Below are positions 6,270-8,247 of a stretch of DNA of 8,247 nucleotides, one piece after another. Location of the stretch: positions 1-8,247 of the forward strand of contig JACMJD010000366.1 in the NCBI GenBank assembly GCA_014380825.1, in the 5' to 3' direction. A program made the position numbers and the translations under genes. Positions within the stretch are counted from its first letter, which is position 1. Each line of letters starts with the position of its first letter. This DNA comes from Phycisphaerae bacterium. Lineage in GTDB: Bacteria > Planctomycetota > Phycisphaerae > Tepidisphaerales > Tepidisphaeraceae. A model generated the notes under the pieces. That model saw only the letters and a program-made list of their open reading frames with translations. It had not been told where the DNA came from and ran no database searches.

Positions 6270-7112
6270 GTGTTTTGGCGGAGAATCGTCGTCGTAAACT
6301 ACCGCAAGATTTTCCTGGTCGCATTCATCTGCTCGCTGGCGGCGGCGGCAGGGATCGGCGTGTTTGGGATTGTCTCCTCCCGCTACGGCGACGGACATTT
6401 GCTAGCGACGATGGCGAGCATCGCGCTCTTCAGCCTGACGGCGCTCGGGAGCGCGATCGTGCTGGATAAGCGCAAGTGGCGAATCGCGATGATGACATCG
6501 TTCGGAGTCAGCGCGGTTGGATTGTGTCTGTTCCTCGTGATGATCTATCTCAGACGGGGAATCAATTCACCCTACGATCAGTACCTCACACAGGCGATGG
6601 GATTGTCGGCGACGCTGGCGGTGGCGATGCCGCTGGGCGGATTGCTGGCGATGACTCGATTCGAACAGTCCGGGTTCAGGTTTGTTCGGATTGCCAGCAT
6701 AGCGATGGTCTTCATCGCCGCGGGAATCATCTGCCTGGGAATCATCGCTTTCGACAACCTGAATTCCGATTACCCCAAGCTCCTCGGTGTCGCGGTGATA
6801 CTGGCGGCGCTCGGGACGATCTGTCTGCCGGTCCTTCACAAGATCGCCGGCATGCCGCCGCCATGCGAGACCGTGGCGAGCGATCTGCTCATCACCGTCA
6901 TCTGCCCGCGATGTTCACTATCCCAGCCCCTGACGACCGGCGAATCACGGTGCGCCCAGTGCCGCCTGCGGTTCGTGATCGAAGTCGAAGAACCGCGCTG
7001 CCCCAAGTGCCGTTATCTGCTTTACCAATTGACCGAGCCGCGCTGCCCGGAATGCGGCACGCCCGTCGACAACTCCGACATTCTCACGCCCGCCAACACC
7101 CCGGCGGTTTGA
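6270..7112 (+). CDS. Polytopic membrane protein with two C-terminal zinc ribbons, function unknown
   Basis: I do not recognise the membrane part as a named family. About six hydrophobic helices can be seen, near residues 13-36, 44-65, 71-94, 110-128, 137-161 and 170-190. A soluble tail follows with eight cysteines in four CxxC pairs: CPRC (212-215) with CAQC (228-231), then CPKC (244-247) with CPEC (259-262). The second ribbon, PRCPKCRYLLYQLTEPRCPECG, is split here only by residue type and resembles a tail motif I associate with planctomycete membrane proteins, probably binding zinc in the cytoplasm. The product is 280 residues. The start is GTG at 6270, 13 bases after the pdxA stop. It lacks a clear Shine-Dalgarno and no ATG is available before the first helix, so the exact start is uncertain. 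Close spacing suggests co-transcription with pdxA, but nothing links it functionally to vitamin B6. Confidence 0.8.
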   Translation: MFWRRIVVVNYRKIFLVAFICSLAAAAGIGVFGIVSSRYGDGHLLATMASIALFSLTALGSAIVLDKRKWRIAMMTSFGVSAVGLCLFLVMIYLRRGINSPYDQYLTQAMGLSATLAVAMPLGGLLAMTRFEQSGFRFVRIASIAMVFIAAGIICLGIIAFDNLNSDYPKLLGVAVILAALGTICLPVLHKIAGMPPPCETVASDLLITVICPRCSLSQPLTTGESRCAQCRLRFVIEVEEPRCPKCRYLLYQLTEPRCPECGTPVDNSDILTPANTPAV

Positions 7113-7142
7113 CAGGCCCGGCACTCGTCCAGTACCGTTCCA

Positions 7143-7169
7143 CGGCTCGCCATTGAGCCGATTGGCGAG
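7143..7169 (+). other. Two mutually exclusive stem-loops before the peptidase gene
   Basis: CGGCTC (7143-7148) can pair with GAGCCG (7155-7160). Alternatively CTCGCCA (7146-7152) can pair with TGGCGAG (7163-7169). The two stems share bases and cannot coexist. No T-run follows, so this is not a standard terminator. They occupy the 85-base gap 7113-7197. GGAAG (7191-7195) lies two bases before the ATG and is a poorly spaced Shine-Dalgarno. Confidence 0.4.
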
Positions 7170-7197
7170 GTTGTAGCTTAGTTAAAAAGTGGAAGAA

Positions 7198-8247
7198 ATG
7201 ACCCCTGCCAAGCCCGCCGTCAACCGCGCAAAAGCGTACCTGAAGGTGCGCCATAAGACCGTCCGGGACATGCTCAAGGAGCTCAAGCTCGACGGCATGC
7301 TGCTGACCCATCCGCCTGACCTGGAATGGCTCAGCAATTTCACTGGCGACGATTCGATCGGGTTCATCACGGAGAAGGATTTTCATCTCATCACCGACTT
7401 CCGCTACAAGCAGCAGGCGGAGCTGGAAGCGGGCTGGCTGAAGCTGGCGATTCGCGACGGGAAGATGGTCGACACGCTCAGCAAAACCCTGAACGAGACC
7501 AAGGCCACGCGGATCGGATTTGAAGCCAACTTCACGACGTTTGGCCAGATCACCGCGCTCGATCACGCACTGAAGGAACACGCCAAGAGCAACGGCGGCG
7601 GCGAGCCGGAGCTGGTTCCGCTGGAAAACGTGATGAGCAACCTGCGCAAGGTGAAGGACGATCACGAGGTCGATCTGGTGCGCAAGGCGGTGCAGATCGC
7701 GGAGGAAGCGTTCGAAGCCATCAAGGATGAAATCAAAGCCGGTCAGACGGAGGGCTATCTCGCTGGCCTGCTGATCATGGAATTGCGATCGCGCGGCGCA
7801 TCGGATGCCAGCTTTCCGCCCATCGTTGCGGCCGGCACGAATAGCTCGCTGCCGCATTATCGACCTGGCGAAACGTTGGTCGCGCGCGACCAGCCGCTGC
7901 TGTTCGACTGGGGCGCACAGTACAAGGGTTATTGCAGCGATCTGACGCGAACGTATGTGATTGGCCGGGCGAGCGCGAAGATCAAGCAGATTTACAAAGT
8001 CGTCTACGAAGCCCAGCAGGAAGCGATCAAGTTTCTTCGGCCGGGCGTGACGACGCTGCAGGCGGATCGTGTCGCTCGGGATGTGATCGAAAAAGCCGGC
8101 TTCGGCGAATTCTTCGGCCACGGCCTCGGTCACGGCATCGGCCTGGATATTCACGAGCTGCCCACCATGCGAAAGTCCGGAGGCGAAGAAGAGTTGCGGC
8201 CCGGCATGATCGTCACGGTCGAACCGGGAATTTATCTTCCCGGCGAG
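7198..8247 (+). CDS. M24-family metallopeptidase, Xaa-Pro aminopeptidase/dipeptidase type (partial at right edge)
   Basis: A peptidase with the pita-bread fold that removes or cleaves next to proline using two metal ions. 350 codons are visible and the frame runs off the window, so little of the C-terminus should be missing. Residues about 10-130 form the creatinase-like N-terminal domain (LKLDGMLLTHPPDLEWLSNFTG). The catalytic domain follows, with metal ligands D237 (FDWGAQ), D248 (YCSDLTRT), H312 (GHGLGHGIGL) and E342 (VEPGIY), plus the active-site H319 (IHELP). The fifth ligand, a Glu, should lie just beyond the edge. The substrate-site region LPHYRPGE (218-225) is also typical. The ATG at 7198 gives the normal N-terminus. 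Aminopeptidase P, prolidase and related M24B members cannot be separated from the sequence alone, so no symbol is given. It is last in the plus-strand run, with 85 bases separating it from the membrane protein gene. Confidence 0.94.
   Translation, partial: MTPAKPAVNRAKAYLKVRHKTVRDMLKELKLDGMLLTHPPDLEWLSNFTGDDSIGFITEKDFHLITDFRYKQQAELEAGWLKLAIRDGKMVDTLSKTLNETKATRIGFEANFTTFGQITALDHALKEHAKSNGGGEPELVPLENVMSNLRKVKDDHEVDLVRKAVQIAEEAFEAIKDEIKAGQTEGYLAGLLIMELRSRGASDASFPPIVAAGTNSSLPHYRPGETLVARDQPLLFDWGAQYKGYCSDLTRTYVIGRASAKIKQIYKVVYEAQQEAIKFLRPGVTTLQADRVARDVIEKAGFGEFFGHGLGHGIGLDIHELPTMRKSGGEEELRPGMIVTVEPGIYLPGE

Noticed and set aside
7084..8154. 356-codon open frame on the minus strand
   Set aside because: It is antisense to the clearly identified M24 peptidase and looks like a codon-bias shadow of a GC-rich gene, with no recognisable domain.

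Overview
The window is a stretch of bacterial chromosome with ordinary housekeeping and accessory genes. No plasmid, phage, transposase, CRISPR or RNA gene was seen. The best guess for the organism is a GC-rich member of the Planctomycetota, possibly Phycisphaerae-like. This rests on three things: interspersed GC-rich hairpin repeats of the CCCTCTCCC...GGGAGAGGG kind, a repeat whose chance translation gives GRDAHAT-like peptides, and a membrane protein ending in a CPKC...RCPECG zinc ribbon. This is inference, since no rRNA or other marker is present.

Layout, left to right. On the minus strand (1-2319) lies hrpA, a DEAH-box RNA helicase gene, broken into two cistrons. The ATPase half (493-2319) ends in a tail partly encoded by a repeat. 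The C-terminal half (496 leftward, running off the window) begins in an ATGA overlap behind a strong Shine-Dalgarno sequence. A divergent intergenic region (2320-2503) holds a candidate hrpA promoter and a second copy of the repeat. It leads into a plus-strand Gfo/Idh/MocA oxidoreductase (2504-3559). That gene converges on, and overlaps by 8 bp, a minus-strand short-chain dehydrogenase (3552-4382). A 130-bp nested palindrome (4392-4524) separates the dehydrogenase from divergent ribE, riboflavin synthase (4532-5122). After ribE come a long hairpin built from AGAGGTT-like units and pdxA (5210-6256), then a six-helix membrane protein with two C-terminal zinc ribbons (6270-7112), and an M24 metallopeptidase of the Xaa-Pro type (7198 to the right edge, incomplete).

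The plus-strand genes from ribE onward are all co-directional. ribE and pdxA make flavin and pyridoxal-phosphate cofactors. The other genes have no evident shared pathway. I found no convincing novel multi-gene system. The most interesting signals are the split hrpA, the repeats placed at translation starts and promoters, and a recurring TGCTACNNT motif just upstream of three genes.
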